Below, in pieces: positions 11,294 to 20,656 of a stretch of 64,000 nt of DNA. Source of the stretch: Ralstonia sp. NFACC01. Lineage in GTDB: Bacteria; Pseudomonadota; Gammaproteobacteria; Burkholderiales; Burkholderiaceae. Positions within the stretch are counted from its first letter, which is position 1. The number at the start of each line of letters is the position of its first letter. A program made the translations under genes and the position numbers. The stretch covers positions 1-64,000 of the forward strand of contig NZ_FOWV01000003.1 of the NCBI RefSeq assembly GCF_900115545.1. The letters run 5' to 3'. The notes under the pieces are model-generated. The model was given only the letters and a program-made list of their open reading frames with translations, ran no database searches and was not told the DNA's origin.

Positions 11294-11335
11294 GCAGTTA
11301 CTGATCTGTCGGATGACCGAGCGAATGGTCGAAAG

Positions 11336-12577
11336 TCAGGCGGCCCGGATGCCAGTACCGTGACGCTGACGGTACCGCTCCAGGAAGCGCGAAATTCGGC
11401 CAATCGCTTCACGGAGATCGTCTTCGTGCGGCAGGAAGACGATGCGGAAGTGGTCCGGCGAGTGCCAGTTGAAGCCTGTGCCCTGCACCAGCAGCACACG
11501 CTCTTCTTCCAGCAGCTGGCGAATGAAGGTCTGGTCGTCTTCAATGGGATACACCGCTGGGTCCAGGCGCGGGAACATATAGAGCGCAGCCTTGGGCTTG
11601 ACGCAGGTCACGCCCGGGATGGCGGTGATCAGCTCGTGCGCAAGGTCGCGCTGACGGCGCATGCGGCCGCCCGGCGCCACCAGGTCTTTGATGCTTTGGT
11701 AGCCGCCCAGCGCGGTCTGGATGGCCCACTGCCCCGGCACGTTGGCGCACAGGCGCATCGACGACAGCATGTTCAGGCCTTCGATGTAGTCCTTGGCCGG
11801 GCGCTTGTCGCCGGACACGACCATCCAGCCCGCGCGGTAGCCGCACGAACGGTAGCTCTTCGACAGGCTGTTGAACGTCACGGTCAGCACGTCTTCCGAC
11901 AGCGAGCCGATCGCGGTGTGCTTGTTGTCGTCGAACAGAACCTTGTCGTACACCTCATCGGCAAAGATCACCAGGCCGTGTTCGCGCGCGATGGCGACGA
12001 TGCCCAGCAGCAGCTCGTCCGAATACAGCGCGCCGGTCGGATTGTTCGGGTTGATGACGACGATGCCCTTGGTGTTGGGCGTGATCTTGGCGCGGATGTC
12101 GTCCAGGTCCGGCATCCAGCCATTGGCTTCGTCGCAGATGTAGTGCACCGGCGTGCCGCCCGAAAGGCTGGTCACCGCCGTCCACAGCGGGTAATCGGGA
12201 GCCGGCAGCAGCAGCTCGTCACCGGCATCGAGCAGCGCGTTGGTGGCCAGTGAAATCAGCTCCGACGCGCCATTACCCAGATAGATGTCCTCCAGCGTGA
12301 CGTTCTTGATGCCCTGCTCTTGCGTGTAGTGCATCACCGCCTTGCGCGCCGCGAAGATGCCCTTGGAATCCGAATACGCCGCCGAATTCGGCAGGTTGCG
12401 GATCATGTCCTGCTGGATCTCTTCAGGGGCATCGAAACCGAACACGGCCAGGTTGCCGATATTCAGCTTGATGATCTTGTGGCCCTCTTCTTCCATCTGC
12501 TTGGCCTTTTCGAGCACGGGGCCGCGAATGTCATAGCAGACGTTGTTGAGCTTGGCGGATTTCTGAATCGTTTTCAC
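11336..12577 (-). CDS. alaA: AlaA/AlaT-type alanine transaminase
   Basis: This is a class I/II PLP aminotransferase close to E. coli AlaA (glutamate-pyruvate transaminase), judged by the N-terminal SAKLNNVCYDIRGPV segment, the NIGNLAVFGFDAP stretch and the INPNNPTGA motif. The PLP lysine is K240 in SLSKSYR. The GTG at 12577 gives 413 residues and matches the family N-terminus. A longer open frame to 12661 has no family support. A variation from AlaA is NLAVFGF where E. coli has NPAPFGF. It sits upstream of hom-thrC, separated by a terminator. Confidence 0.9.
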   Translation of the reverse strand: MKTIQKSAKLNNVCYDIRGPVLEKAKQMEEEGHKIIKLNIGNLAVFGFDAPEEIQQDMIRNLPNSAAYSDSKGIFAARKAVMHYTQEQGIKNVTLEDIYLGNGASELISLATNALLDAGDELLLPAPDYPLWTAVTSLSGGTPVHYICDEANGWMPDLDDIRAKITPNTKGIVVINPNNPTGALYSDELLLGIVAIAREHGLVIFADEVYDKVLFDDNKHTAIGSLSEDVLTVTFNSLSKSYRSCGYRAGWMVVSGDKRPAKDYIEGLNMLSSMRLCANVPGQWAIQTALGGYQSIKDLVAPGGRMRRQRDLAHELITAIPGVTCVKPKAALYMFPRLDPAVYPIEDDQTFIRQLLEEERVLLVQGTGFNWHSPDHFRIVFLPHEDDLREAIGRISRFLERYRQRHGTGIRAA

Positions 12578-12873
12578 GGGCAAGGCGGCGAGTGGCGACG
12601 TTGAACGGGCTGGAACTACGGAGCATTCTGTGGCGCAGCAAAGCGGCGACGGTAACGCCACACAGCGGCAGGCGCCGCTACGCTATTCCTTGCCGGACAT
12701 CGCTTGTGGCGCGGCGGGCGAAGGAGAGAAAAAGATATAATTTAGCCCATTATGACAGACTTAGGCGGGCATTTTTGCAACGCAGCGAAACCTGTCCGAA
12801 GTCTGAAACCTAGCGCCTTTGCCAGCGTGCCGCCGTATGCGCCGCAGTCATCGCGCCCGATGGGATTCCCACC
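12578..12873. promoter_or_regulatory. Divergent intergenic region with a TATAAT hexamer at 12736-12741
   Basis: This 296-bp gap separates alaA (minus) from the Mth938-fold gene and arn cluster (plus). A perfect TATAAT occurs at 12736-12741 on the plus strand, but no good -35 is found 16-18 bp upstream. On the minus strand CATAAT lies 20 bp after TTGCAA, which is too far. It presumably holds both promoters. I see no hairpin or operator repeat that can be supported. Confidence 0.35.
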
Positions 12874-13254
12874 TTGAAGCTCCATTCATCCGATTCGTCG
12901 ACCATTCTCAATACCGTTACCGGCTATGGCGACGGCTATATCGAAATCAACAAGGTGCGCTACGAGCACTCGGTGCTGGTGATGCCCGAGGGCGCCGTGG
13001 TGCAGTGGGATGTGTCGCGCTTTGAGGATCTGACGCCCGAGCATTTCGCCCGCGTGCTCGAACTGGGGGCCGAAGTGGTGATCTTCGGCTCCGGCAACAA
13101 GCTGCGCTTCCCGCACCCGCGGCTGACGGTGCCGCTTACCGAAAAACGCATCGGCGTAGACGCCATGGACCTGCAGGCCGCCGGCCGCACGTACAACATT
13201 CTGATGCTGGAAGGCCGCAAAGTGGCCGCCGCCCTGCTGATCGAGCGTGCCTGA
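12874..13254 (+). CDS. Mth938-like domain-containing protein (DUF498)
   Basis: The 126-residue product is a single Mth938-fold domain, a small alpha/beta protein also found in NDUFAF3-like factors. Its bacterial role is not established. The conserved GSGNKLRFPHP stretch is at about 79-89. The only reasonable start is a TTG at 12874, since the next ATG is well inside the domain. The 3' end overlaps the possible GTG start of the next gene, so it is probably the first gene of the arn transcript. Whether it helps the lipid A pathway is unknown. Confidence 0.85.
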   Translation: MKLHSSDSSTILNTVTGYGDGYIEINKVRYEHSVLVMPEGAVVQWDVSRFEDLTPEHFARVLELGAEVVIFGSGNKLRFPHPRLTVPLTEKRIGVDAMDLQAAGRTYNILMLEGRKVAAALLIERA

Positions 13255-13258
13255 CCGC

Positions 13259-14929
13259 ATGTCGATCGACCGCACCGCTCAAGCGCCCGCTCTCCCCTGG
13301 CGCAACGCCTCCCTATGGCTGCTGGCTGCTGCGTTCCTGGCCATCTGGCTCGGCACGCTCGGCTACCGGCACCTGATCCCCACCGACGAAGGCCGCTACG
13401 CCGAAATCGCGCGCGAGATGTTCGTCTCTGGCGACTGGGTGACGATCCGCTACAACGCCCTGAAGTATTTCGAGAAACCGCCGCTGCAGATGTGGGGCAC
13501 CGCACTCGCCTACACGCTGTTCGGCATCGGCGACTGGCAGGCGCGGCTGTTCACGGCGCTCTCCGGCATCGTCGGCATTGTTTTCACGATGCTGGCGGCG
13601 GCGCGCTGGTGGGGCAAGCGGACGGCCGTCATCAGCGGGCTGGTGCTTGTGAGCGCGCCGCTGTGGAACGTGGGCTCGCACTTCAACTCGCTCGACATGG
13701 GCGTCGCCGGCTGCATGACGATGGCGCTGGGTGCGCTGCTGCTCGCACAGCATCCGGATGCCTCGCGCGCTCAACAACGCGGCTGGATGTGGGCCTGCTG
13801 GGCGTCAATGGCGCTCGCGGTGCTGAGCAAGGGCCTGATCGGCGTGGTCCTGCCGGGCTTTGTGTTGGTGGTCTACACGCTGGTCGCGCGCGACTGGGCC
13901 TTGTGGAAACGCCTGCATCTTGTGACCGGACTGATCATCTTCTTTGCCGTGGGCGCGCCGTGGTTCGTGCTGATCTCGATGCGCAACCCGGAATTCGCGT
14001 GGTTCTTCTTCGTGCACGAGCATTTCCAGCGTTTCACGTCGACCGTGCACAACCGAAACGCGCCGCTTTGGTACTTTGTGCCGCTGCTGGTAGCCGGGTT
14101 CCTGCCGTGGCTTGCTCAATTGCCCAGCGCTGCACGTCTGACCTTCGCACGCGGTGAAACCGCCAGCAACGGTTTCCGCCCCACGCTCATGCTCGGCCTG
14201 TGGGCCATCCTGATCTTTGCATTTTTCAGCATTTCGGATTCGAAGCTGCCGGGCTATATCTTCCCGATCATCCCAGCGCTGGCGATTCTGGGCGCCCTGG
14301 TCCTGGAGCACACCAGCGAGCGCGCATGGCGCTGGCAACTCAAGGGCTTCCTGGCGCTGGCGCTGGCTGGCCTGGCGGCAAGCGGTTACGTGGCGACAAT
14401 GTCGTCGGATATGTATCCGAACGCAGTGTTTGCCCGGTTTGCAATGTTCCTGGCTGTTGCGTTCGCGGCGGGAGCAGGATTCACGTGGCTCGCGCTTCGC
14501 TTGGCGGGCAAGCGCTTCGAGAGCGTGGTCGCATTTGCGTGCGCGTGGTTCCTGACATTTACGGCCGCTATGCTCGGCCACGAAGCCTTCGGGCGTTCCA
14601 TGTCGGGCATCGATCTCGTGCCGGCCGTTCGGCCGTGGCTCAAGCCCGACGTGCCGTTCTATGCGGTGGAGCGTCTGGACCATACAATGCCGTTTTACCT
14701 CGGCCGGCCCACCCTCATGGTGCAGGAGCCTGATGAACTGGCCTTTGGCGTCAAACAGGAGCCGGCCAAGTGGGTGCCGACCACCGAAGCGTTCGTGGCG
14801 CGCTGGAAAGCCGGCGGCCAGGCAGTCGCCATGATGGGACCGGGCACCTATGATCGGCTGACAGCCCAGGGCGTACCGATGATCTTGATCGCCCGCGATG
14901 CCCGCCGTGTGATCGTCCGGCGCAACTAG
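13259..14929 (+). CDS. arnT: ArnT-like lipid A 4-aminoarabinose transferase (GT-C glycosyltransferase)
   Basis: ArnT moves 4-amino-4-deoxy-L-arabinose from undecaprenyl phosphate to lipid A phosphate on the periplasmic face. The 556-residue length and about a dozen hydrophobic helices match the family. The first periplasmic loop carries TDEGRYAEIAREM at 42-54 and FEKPP at 71-75, where ArnT enzymes place acidic catalytic and metal-binding residues. The ATG at 13259 is preferred over an upstream GTG (13247) that overlaps the preceding gene. Its place at the front of the arn genes supports the call, but other lipid-linked sugar transferases share the fold. Confidence 0.82.
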   Translation: MSIDRTAQAPALPWRNASLWLLAAAFLAIWLGTLGYRHLIPTDEGRYAEIAREMFVSGDWVTIRYNALKYFEKPPLQMWGTALAYTLFGIGDWQARLFTALSGIVGIVFTMLAAARWWGKRTAVISGLVLVSAPLWNVGSHFNSLDMGVAGCMTMALGALLLAQHPDASRAQQRGWMWACWASMALAVLSKGLIGVVLPGFVLVVYTLVARDWALWKRLHLVTGLIIFFAVGAPWFVLISMRNPEFAWFFFVHEHFQRFTSTVHNRNAPLWYFVPLLVAGFLPWLAQLPSAARLTFARGETASNGFRPTLMLGLWAILIFAFFSISDSKLPGYIFPIIPALAILGALVLEHTSERAWRWQLKGFLALALAGLAASGYVATMSSDMYPNAVFARFAMFLAVAFAAGAGFTWLALRLAGKRFESVVAFACAWFLTFTAAMLGHEAFGRSMSGIDLVPAVRPWLKPDVPFYAVERLDHTMPFYLGRPTLMVQEPDELAFGVKQEPAKWVPTTEAFVARWKAGGQAVAMMGPGTYDRLTAQGVPMILIARDARRVIVRRN

Positions 14930-15055
14930 GTTTCACCGCCACGGATTCTCGAAAGGGGCGCGCAAGCGGAATTGTCGTAACATGCGGCCCGGCGGCTGGA
15001 TTGAGAACATCCGCACGGGGAAACCGCCGCAGTCTGTAAAACATCAAAAGAACAC

Positions 15056-15427
15056 ATGAATCTGGTCACTTTCGGGCTGATCCTGACGGGCGTCATGCTC
15101 AATGCCTGCGCTCAGCTGCTGCTCAAGGCGGGCGTCAACAACATCGGCCGCTTTGCGTTTTCGGCCGACAACATCCTGCCGATCGGCATCAAGCTTGCAA
15201 CGCAGTGGCCCATCATTGGCGGCTTGTCGTGCTACGTCATCTCGGTGGTGGTGTGGATTCTCGGCCTGTCGCGCGTGGATGTGACCATCGCGTATCCGAT
15301 GCTCTCCCTGGGCTACGTGGTCAACGCCTTCCTGGCGTGGTATCTGTTTGGCGAAGTGCTATCAGTGCAGCGCCTGATCGGCATTGCGATCATCCTCGTC
15401 GGCGTACTTGTGCTGGCTCGCTCGTGA
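15056..15427 (+). CDS. ArnE/ArnF-like small multidrug-resistance family flippase subunit
   Basis: This 123-residue EamA/SMR-type membrane protein has four predicted helices. In E. coli, ArnE and ArnF are two such proteins that together flip undecaprenyl-phosphate-Ara4N. Only one is encoded here, between arnT and arnB, so it may work as a homodimer or the partner may lie elsewhere. It follows arnT by 126 bp and is 39 bp before arnB. The annotation as an Ara4N flippase rests on context and size. Confidence 0.8.
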   Translation: MNLVTFGLILTGVMLNACAQLLLKAGVNNIGRFAFSADNILPIGIKLATQWPIIGGLSCYVISVVVWILGLSRVDVTIAYPMLSLGYVVNAFLAWYLFGEVLSVQRLIGIAIILVGVLVLARS

Positions 15428-15466
15428 GCCGATGTGCCCACCCCAGCACCCAACCTTATTCAAGTC

Positions 15467-16627
15467 ATGACGCAAACCACCGCCACTGCCGAACTCCCGT
15501 TCCTACCCTTCGTGCGCCCGACCATTGACGAGGCGACCATCACCGCCGTGGCCGATGTGCTGCGCTCGGGCTGGATCACCTCGGGCCCCAAGGTCGCGGC
15601 ATTCGAAGCCGCCCTGTCGGAATATTTCGGCGGCCGCATCGTTCGCACATTCGCCAACGGCACGGCCACGATGGAAGTCGCGCTGCGCATCGCGGGCATC
15701 GGCCCCGGCGATGAAGTCATTACCACGCCGATCTCGTGGGTCGCCACGTCCAACGTGGTGCTGACGGTCGGCGCCAAGCCTGTCTTCGTCGACATCGACC
15801 CCGTGACGCGCAACATCGACCTGGACAAGGTCGAGGCCGCCATCACGCCGCGCACCAAGGCCATTATTCCGGTTTATCTGTCGGGCCTGCCCGTCGACAT
15901 GGATCGCCTCTACGACATCGCCCGCCGTCATAAGCTGCGCGTGGTGGAAGATGCCGCGCAGGCCATTGGCTCGCGCTGGGGCGACAAGCGCATCGGCGAG
16001 ATCGGCGATCTCGTCAGCTTCAGCTTCCAGGCCAACAAGAACATCACGACCATCGAAGGCGGCGCGCTGGTGCTCAACACGCCCGAAGAAGCCGTGCTGG
16101 CCGAAAAATATCGGCTGCAGGGCGTCGTGCGCTCCGGCTTTGATGGCATGGAAGTCGATCTGGTTGGCGGCAAGTTCAACCTGACCGACGTGAATGCGGC
16201 GATCGGCCTGGGCCAATTCGCTCAGCTGGAAGCCGTGACCGCACGCCGCGCTGCGCTGGCCCGCCGCTACTTTGCAGGTATGCGAGCAGCCGATATCGAG
16301 TCGTTCGGCGTTGAACTGCCCGTGGAGAACTTCACGCACACCAACTGGCACATGTTCCAGATCGTGCTGCCGCTGGATCGCCTGAAGGTCGATCGCGCCG
16401 GCTTCATGGCTGGCCTGAAGGCGCTGGGCATCGGCGCTGGCGTGCACTATCCGCCCATCCACCTGTTCAAGCTCTACCGCGAACTCGGCTGGAAGCCGGG
16501 CATGTTCCCGGTGGCCGAGCGCATTGGTCGCGCCATCGTTACGCTGCCGATGTTTGCCGGCATGGAAGATTCCGATGTGGATCGCGTGGTCAGCGCGGTC
16601 CGCCAACTTTGCGCCCAGTACCAATAA
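15467..16627 (+). CDS. arnB: UDP-4-amino-4-deoxy-L-arabinose aminotransferase
   Basis: ArnB is a DegT/DnrJ/EryC1-family PLP enzyme that transaminates UDP-4-keto-arabinose with glutamate. The 386-residue protein shows the sugar-aminotransferase pattern: ED at 161-162 before AAQAIGS, and the PLP lysine K191 in QANKNITTIEGG. The ATG at 15467 is preferred; a GTG at 15434 would add 11 residues without family support. It lies between the flippase-like gene and arnC, which confirms the pathway. Confidence 0.93.
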   Translation: MTQTTATAELPFLPFVRPTIDEATITAVADVLRSGWITSGPKVAAFEAALSEYFGGRIVRTFANGTATMEVALRIAGIGPGDEVITTPISWVATSNVVLTVGAKPVFVDIDPVTRNIDLDKVEAAITPRTKAIIPVYLSGLPVDMDRLYDIARRHKLRVVEDAAQAIGSRWGDKRIGEIGDLVSFSFQANKNITTIEGGALVLNTPEEAVLAEKYRLQGVVRSGFDGMEVDLVGGKFNLTDVNAAIGLGQFAQLEAVTARRAALARRYFAGMRAADIESFGVELPVENFTHTNWHMFQIVLPLDRLKVDRAGFMAGLKALGIGAGVHYPPIHLFKLYRELGWKPGMFPVAERIGRAIVTLPMFAGMEDSDVDRVVSAVRQLCAQYQ

Positions 16628-16634
16628 TCCAATA

Positions 16635-17630
16635 ATGAAGACACCCGCTCTCTCGGTCGTCATTCCTGTTTACAACGAAGAAGACGGGCTCGCCGCGCTG
16701 TTTGCGCGTCTGTATCCCGCGCTCGACGCGCTCGGCATTTCGTATGAAGTCGTGTTCGTCAACGACGGTAGCCGCGACCGCTCCGCCGCCATGCTGGCCG
16801 AGCAGTTCCGGGCGCGCCCGGACAGCACGCGCGTCGTGCTGTTCAACGGCAACTATGGCCAGCACATGGCCATCCTGGCCGGCTTTGAACATGCGCGCGG
16901 CGAACGCGTCGTCACGCTCGATGCCGACCTGCAGAATCCGCCGGAAGAAATTGGCCGCCTGGTGGAGAAGCTCGACGAAGGCTACGACTACGTCGGCACC
17001 ATCCGTCGCGTGCGCCAGGACAGCTGGTTCCGCCGCACCGCATCGCGTGCGATGAACTCGCTGCGCGAGCGCATCACGCACATCAAGATGACGGACCAGG
17101 GCTGCATGCTGCGCGCATACAACCGGACCATCGTCGACACGATCAACCGCTGCCGCGAAGTCAACACCTTCATTCCGGCACTGGCCTACACCTTCAGCAA
17201 GAACCCGACCGAAATCGAAGTCGACCACGAAGAACGCTTTGCCGGCGAGTCTAAGTACTCGCTGTACAAGCTCGTGCGATTGAATTTCGACTTGGTGACG
17301 GGCTTTTCCGTGGTGCCGCTGCAGTGGTTCTCGGCGATCGGGATGCTGTTGTCGCTTGCGTCTGCCGTGCTGTTCATCCTGCTGGTGGTGCGACGCTTCG
17401 TCCTGGGCGCGGAAGTCCAGGGCGTGTTCACGCTGTTCGCCATCACGTTCTTCCTGATGGGCGTGCTGCTGTTTGGCATTGGCTTGCTGGGCGAATACAT
17501 CGGCCGCATCTATCAACAGGTGCGCGAACGCCCGCGCTATCTGGTGCAGGGTGTGCTGGAAGAGACGCCGCATCTGCATGAAGCCGGTGCTGCCGATCTG
17601 AAGACGGGCTCGCAGCGGGGGGTTGCATGA
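16635..17630 (+). CDS. arnC: Undecaprenyl-phosphate 4-deoxy-4-formamido-L-arabinose transferase
   Basis: ArnC attaches the formylated aminosugar from UDP to undecaprenyl phosphate at the cytoplasmic face. The 331-residue protein has an N-terminal GT-2 domain (VVIPVYNEEDG at 8-18, FVNDGS at 41-46, DAD at 96-98) and two C-terminal membrane helices (about 235-260 and 270-295). The ATG lies 7 bp after arnB. Its stop overlaps the next ATG in an ATGA, indicating translational coupling to the formyltransferase gene. Confidence 0.96.
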   Translation: MKTPALSVVIPVYNEEDGLAALFARLYPALDALGISYEVVFVNDGSRDRSAAMLAEQFRARPDSTRVVLFNGNYGQHMAILAGFEHARGERVVTLDADLQNPPEEIGRLVEKLDEGYDYVGTIRRVRQDSWFRRTASRAMNSLRERITHIKMTDQGCMLRAYNRTIVDTINRCREVNTFIPALAYTFSKNPTEIEVDHEERFAGESKYSLYKLVRLNFDLVTGFSVVPLQWFSAIGMLLSLASAVLFILLVVRRFVLGAEVQGVFTLFAITFFLMGVLLFGIGLLGEYIGRIYQQVRERPRYLVQGVLEETPHLHEAGAADLKTGSQRGVA

Positions 17631-18568
17631 GTTCCGAACTCAAGCGGCGCGCCGTCGTTTTCGCGTATCACAACGTCGGCGTACGCTGCCTGCGCGTGCT
17701 GGCTGCGCGTGGCATTCAGGTCGAACTCGTTGTCACGCACGAGGACAACGCTACCGAGAACATCTGGTTCGGGAGCGTACGCGCCACCGCACAGGAATTG
17801 GGTATCCCATACATCACGCCGGATAACGCAAACGGTGAAGACCTGCACGCGCGGATCGCCGCCATTGCGCCGGACTTCATCTTTTCGTTCTACTACCGGC
17901 ACATGATCCCGATGCGCCTGTTGAGCCTTGCCAAATTCGGCGCGTTCAACATGCACGGTTCGCTGTTGCCCAAGTACCGCGGGCGTGTGCCCATCAACTG
18001 GGCAGTGCTGCACGGCGAGACCGAAACCGGCGCCACCCTGCACGAAATGGTCGAAAAGCCGGATGCCGGTTACATCGTCGACCAGACCATTGTGCCGATC
18101 CTGCCGGACGACACCTCGCACGAAGTGTTCGAAAAGGCCACCGTGGCGGCCGAGCAAACGTTGTGGCGCGCGCTTCCCGCGATGATTGCCGGGCACATTC
18201 CGCAGCACCCGAACGTGCTCGCCAACGGCAGCTATTTCGGCGGCCGCAAGCCCGAAGACGGCCGGATCGACTGGTCCAAACCGGCCCAGCAGGTCTATAA
18301 CCTGATTCGTGCCGTGGCACCGCCCTACCCGGGTGCCTTTACGGACGCCGGCAGCCAGCGCTACGTTGTCGCGCGTGCTCGTCTGGCGCATCAAACCTTT
18401 ACGAATTTGCCGCTGGGCTTGCACGTCGTGGATAATGCGATGTTCGGCGTGTGCGGCGATGGGGGAGCCATCGCCATCCACGAGCTCTGGCGCGTCGAGC
18501 CCCAAGCTGCCAGCGGAACGTCTGTCGTGACCGCGCAGCAGCTCACCAGCCAGCTCGCCCTCTCCTGA
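17627..18568 (+). CDS. arnA1: UDP-L-Ara4N formyltransferase (stand-alone ArnA N-terminal half)
   Basis: It N-formylates UDP-Ara4N using 10-formyltetrahydrofolate. The 313-residue product aligns along its whole length with the N-terminal half of E. coli ArnA, including FSFYYRHMI, GAFNMHGSLLPKYRGR and the catalytic triad N108, H110 and D146. E. coli ArnA is a single 660-residue bifunctional protein. Here the chain ends and the decarboxylase half is a separate gene starting 17 bp later. No frameshift is implied, since both parts have clean ends and their own starts. Confidence 0.95.
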   Translation: MSSELKRRAVVFAYHNVGVRCLRVLAARGIQVELVVTHEDNATENIWFGSVRATAQELGIPYITPDNANGEDLHARIAAIAPDFIFSFYYRHMIPMRLLSLAKFGAFNMHGSLLPKYRGRVPINWAVLHGETETGATLHEMVEKPDAGYIVDQTIVPILPDDTSHEVFEKATVAAEQTLWRALPAMIAGHIPQHPNVLANGSYFGGRKPEDGRIDWSKPAQQVYNLIRAVAPPYPGAFTDAGSQRYVVARARLAHQTFTNLPLGLHVVDNAMFGVCGDGGAIAIHELWRVEPQAASGTSVVTAQQLTSQLALS

Positions 18569-18584
18569 TCTTGAGTTTGCCTTC

Positions 18585-19643
18585 ATGAAAAAAGTACTGA
18601 TCCTCGGCGTCAACGGCTTCATCGGCCACCACCTGTCCAAGCGCATCCTGGAGACCACCGATTGGGAGGTCTATGGCATGGACATGCAGACCGAGCGTCT
18701 GGGCGACCTGATCAACCACCCGCGCATGCACTTCTTTGAGGGTGACATCACCATCAACAAGGAGTGGGTCGAGTATCACGTGAAGAAGTGCGACGTGATC
18801 CTGCCGCTGGTGGCCATCGCCACGCCGTCGACCTACGTCAAAGACCCGCTGCGCGTGTTCGAGCTGGACTTTGAAGCCAACCTGCCGATCGTTCGCTCGG
18901 CTGCCAAGTACGGCAAGCACCTGGTCTTCCCGTCGACCTCCGAGGTCTACGGCATGTGCGGCGATTCGGAATTCGATCCGGAAGCCTCGCCGCTGATCTA
19001 CGGCCCGATCAACAAGCCGCGCTGGATCTACGCATGCTCGAAGCAGTTGATGGACCGCGTGATCTGGGGTTACGGCATGGAAGGGCTGAACTTCACGCTG
19101 TTCCGTCCGTTCAACTGGATCGGCCCGGGCCTGGACTCGATCTACACCCCGAAGGAAGGTTCGTCGCGCGTTGTGACGCAGTTCCTCGGCCACATCGTGC
19201 GCGGCGAGAACATCAAGCTCGTCGACGGCGGCAGCCAGAAGCGCGCCTTCACGTATATCGATGACGGCATCGACGCACTGGTGCGCATTATTGCCAACAA
19301 GGACGGCGTGGCCTCGGGCAAGATCTACAACATCGGCAACCCGTCGAACAACTACTCGGTGCGCGAGCTGGCCAACATGATGTTGGAACAAGCCGCCAAG
19401 ATCGACGAGTACAAGGACACCGCCAAGCAGGTCCAACTGGTGGAAACGACCTCCGGTGCCTACTACGGCACCGGCTACCAGGACGTGCAGAACCGCGTGC
19501 CGAAGATCGCCAACACCATGGAAGACCTCGGCTGGAAGCCGACCACCGTGATGAAGGACGCATTGGCGAACATCTTCGAAGCGTATCGCACGCACGTGGC
19601 TGAAGCCCGCAGCCTGGTCGAAGACGGCAACGGCAACAAGTAA
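18585..19643 (+). CDS. arnA2: UDP-glucuronate 4-oxidase/decarboxylase (stand-alone ArnA C-terminal half)
   Basis: This 352-residue SDR enzyme oxidatively decarboxylates UDP-glucuronate to UDP-4-keto-pentose, the committed Ara4N step. It has the NAD-binding GVNGFIG at 8-14, the S119-E120 pair in PSTSEVYG, the Y149-x3-K153 dyad, and an arginine in QKRAFTYI equivalent to the catalytic R619 of E. coli ArnA. The VEYHVKKCDVILPLVAIATP segment is nearly identical to E. coli. It lies between arnA1 and arnD. Confidence 0.96.
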   Translation: MKKVLILGVNGFIGHHLSKRILETTDWEVYGMDMQTERLGDLINHPRMHFFEGDITINKEWVEYHVKKCDVILPLVAIATPSTYVKDPLRVFELDFEANLPIVRSAAKYGKHLVFPSTSEVYGMCGDSEFDPEASPLIYGPINKPRWIYACSKQLMDRVIWGYGMEGLNFTLFRPFNWIGPGLDSIYTPKEGSSRVVTQFLGHIVRGENIKLVDGGSQKRAFTYIDDGIDALVRIIANKDGVASGKIYNIGNPSNNYSVRELANMMLEQAAKIDEYKDTAKQVQLVETTSGAYYGTGYQDVQNRVPKIANTMEDLGWKPTTVMKDALANIFEAYRTHVAEARSLVEDGNGNK

Positions 19644-19666
19644 AAGCAACACCCCCGCGCAGGTTC

Positions 19667-20560
19667 ATGGCTCTCATCGTCCTCAAGATCGACGTCGACA
19701 CCCTGCGCGGCACCCGCGAAGGCGTGCCCAACCTCGCGCGCATGCTGCGCGAGCACGAGGCAGGTGCGACCTTCCTCTTCAGTCTCGGCCCGGATCACAC
19801 CGGCTGGGCGCTGCGCCGGGCCTTCCGCCCCGGCTTCCTGAAAAAGGTTTCCCGCACGTCGGTTGTCGAGCATTACGGCCTTCGTACGCTGATGTACGGC
19901 GTGCTGCTGCCCGGCCCCGACATCGGCCGTAAAGCCGCTACCGAAATGCGCGCCATTGCGGAGGCAGGCTTCGAAACCGGCATCCACACCTGGGACCACG
20001 TGCTCTGGCAAGACAATGTCCGCCAACGCGATGCCGGCTGGACCGCGCGCCAGATGACCGCCGCCCACGCGCGTTTCATCCAGGTGTTCGGCAAGCCACC
20101 CGTGACGCACGGCGCCGCCGGCTGGCAGATGAACGACCACGCGTTCCGCCAGATCGACAACTGGGGCATGGCGTACGCCTCAGACGGCCGGGGTACGCAT
20201 CCGTATATCCCAAGCGTTGACGGAAAAGCGCTGAACCACGTGCAATTGCCGACCACGCTGCCCACACTGGACGAACTGATCGGCGTGGAAGACATCACGC
20301 TCGACAACGTCGCCCGGCACATCCTAAAGATGACCGAGTCCGACCGCGATCAGGTATTCACCTTGCATGCAGAACTTGAAGGGCAGAAACTCGCCCCGAT
20401 CTTCCGCGAGTTGCTGCGAGGCTGGCGCGCGCAAGGCCATCGGCTAGGATCGATGGGCGATTACTACGCGACGCTCGATCGCAGTAGCCTGCCCGTGCAG
20501 CCCGTCACGTGGGGCGAAGTTGCCGGCCGCAGCGGCAGCCTGATCGTTCAGCCGGCCTGA
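19667..20560 (+). CDS. arnD: 4-deoxy-4-formamido-L-arabinose-phosphoundecaprenol deformylase
   Basis: ArnD removes the formyl group from the undecaprenyl-linked sugar before flipping. The 297-residue protein is a polysaccharide-deacetylase fold enzyme with an Asp pair near the start (D9, D11), an HTWDH motif at 107-111 for metal binding, and a late HAELEG segment. It starts 23 bp after arnA2 and ends the arn set. With arnT, arnB, arnC and the two arnA halves, every enzymatic step of Ara4N lipid A modification is present. Confidence 0.95.
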   Translation: MALIVLKIDVDTLRGTREGVPNLARMLREHEAGATFLFSLGPDHTGWALRRAFRPGFLKKVSRTSVVEHYGLRTLMYGVLLPGPDIGRKAATEMRAIAEAGFETGIHTWDHVLWQDNVRQRDAGWTARQMTAAHARFIQVFGKPPVTHGAAGWQMNDHAFRQIDNWGMAYASDGRGTHPYIPSVDGKALNHVQLPTTLPTLDELIGVEDITLDNVARHILKMTESDRDQVFTLHAELEGQKLAPIFRELLRGWRAQGHRLGSMGDYYATLDRSSLPVQPVTWGEVAGRSGSLIVQPA

Positions 20561-20656
20561 TCTTTCCGATCTCCGGTTTGGCGGCGGGCGCGGTATCTCA
20601 GATTTGCCCGTCTACGAGCTCCCCGTCTCTCTCCTCGCGGTTTTCCGGAACACACC

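Noticed and set aside
8934-11363. 809-codon plus-strand ORF antisense to thrC and hom
   Set aside because: It spans two real genes and their junction on the other strand and has no recognisable motif; it is a GC-skew shadow.
17600-18600. Frameshift splitting arnA
   Set aside because: Both halves have complete domains, their own starts and tidy spacing (ATGA overlap and 17 bp). This is a natural two-gene arrangement, not a broken gene.
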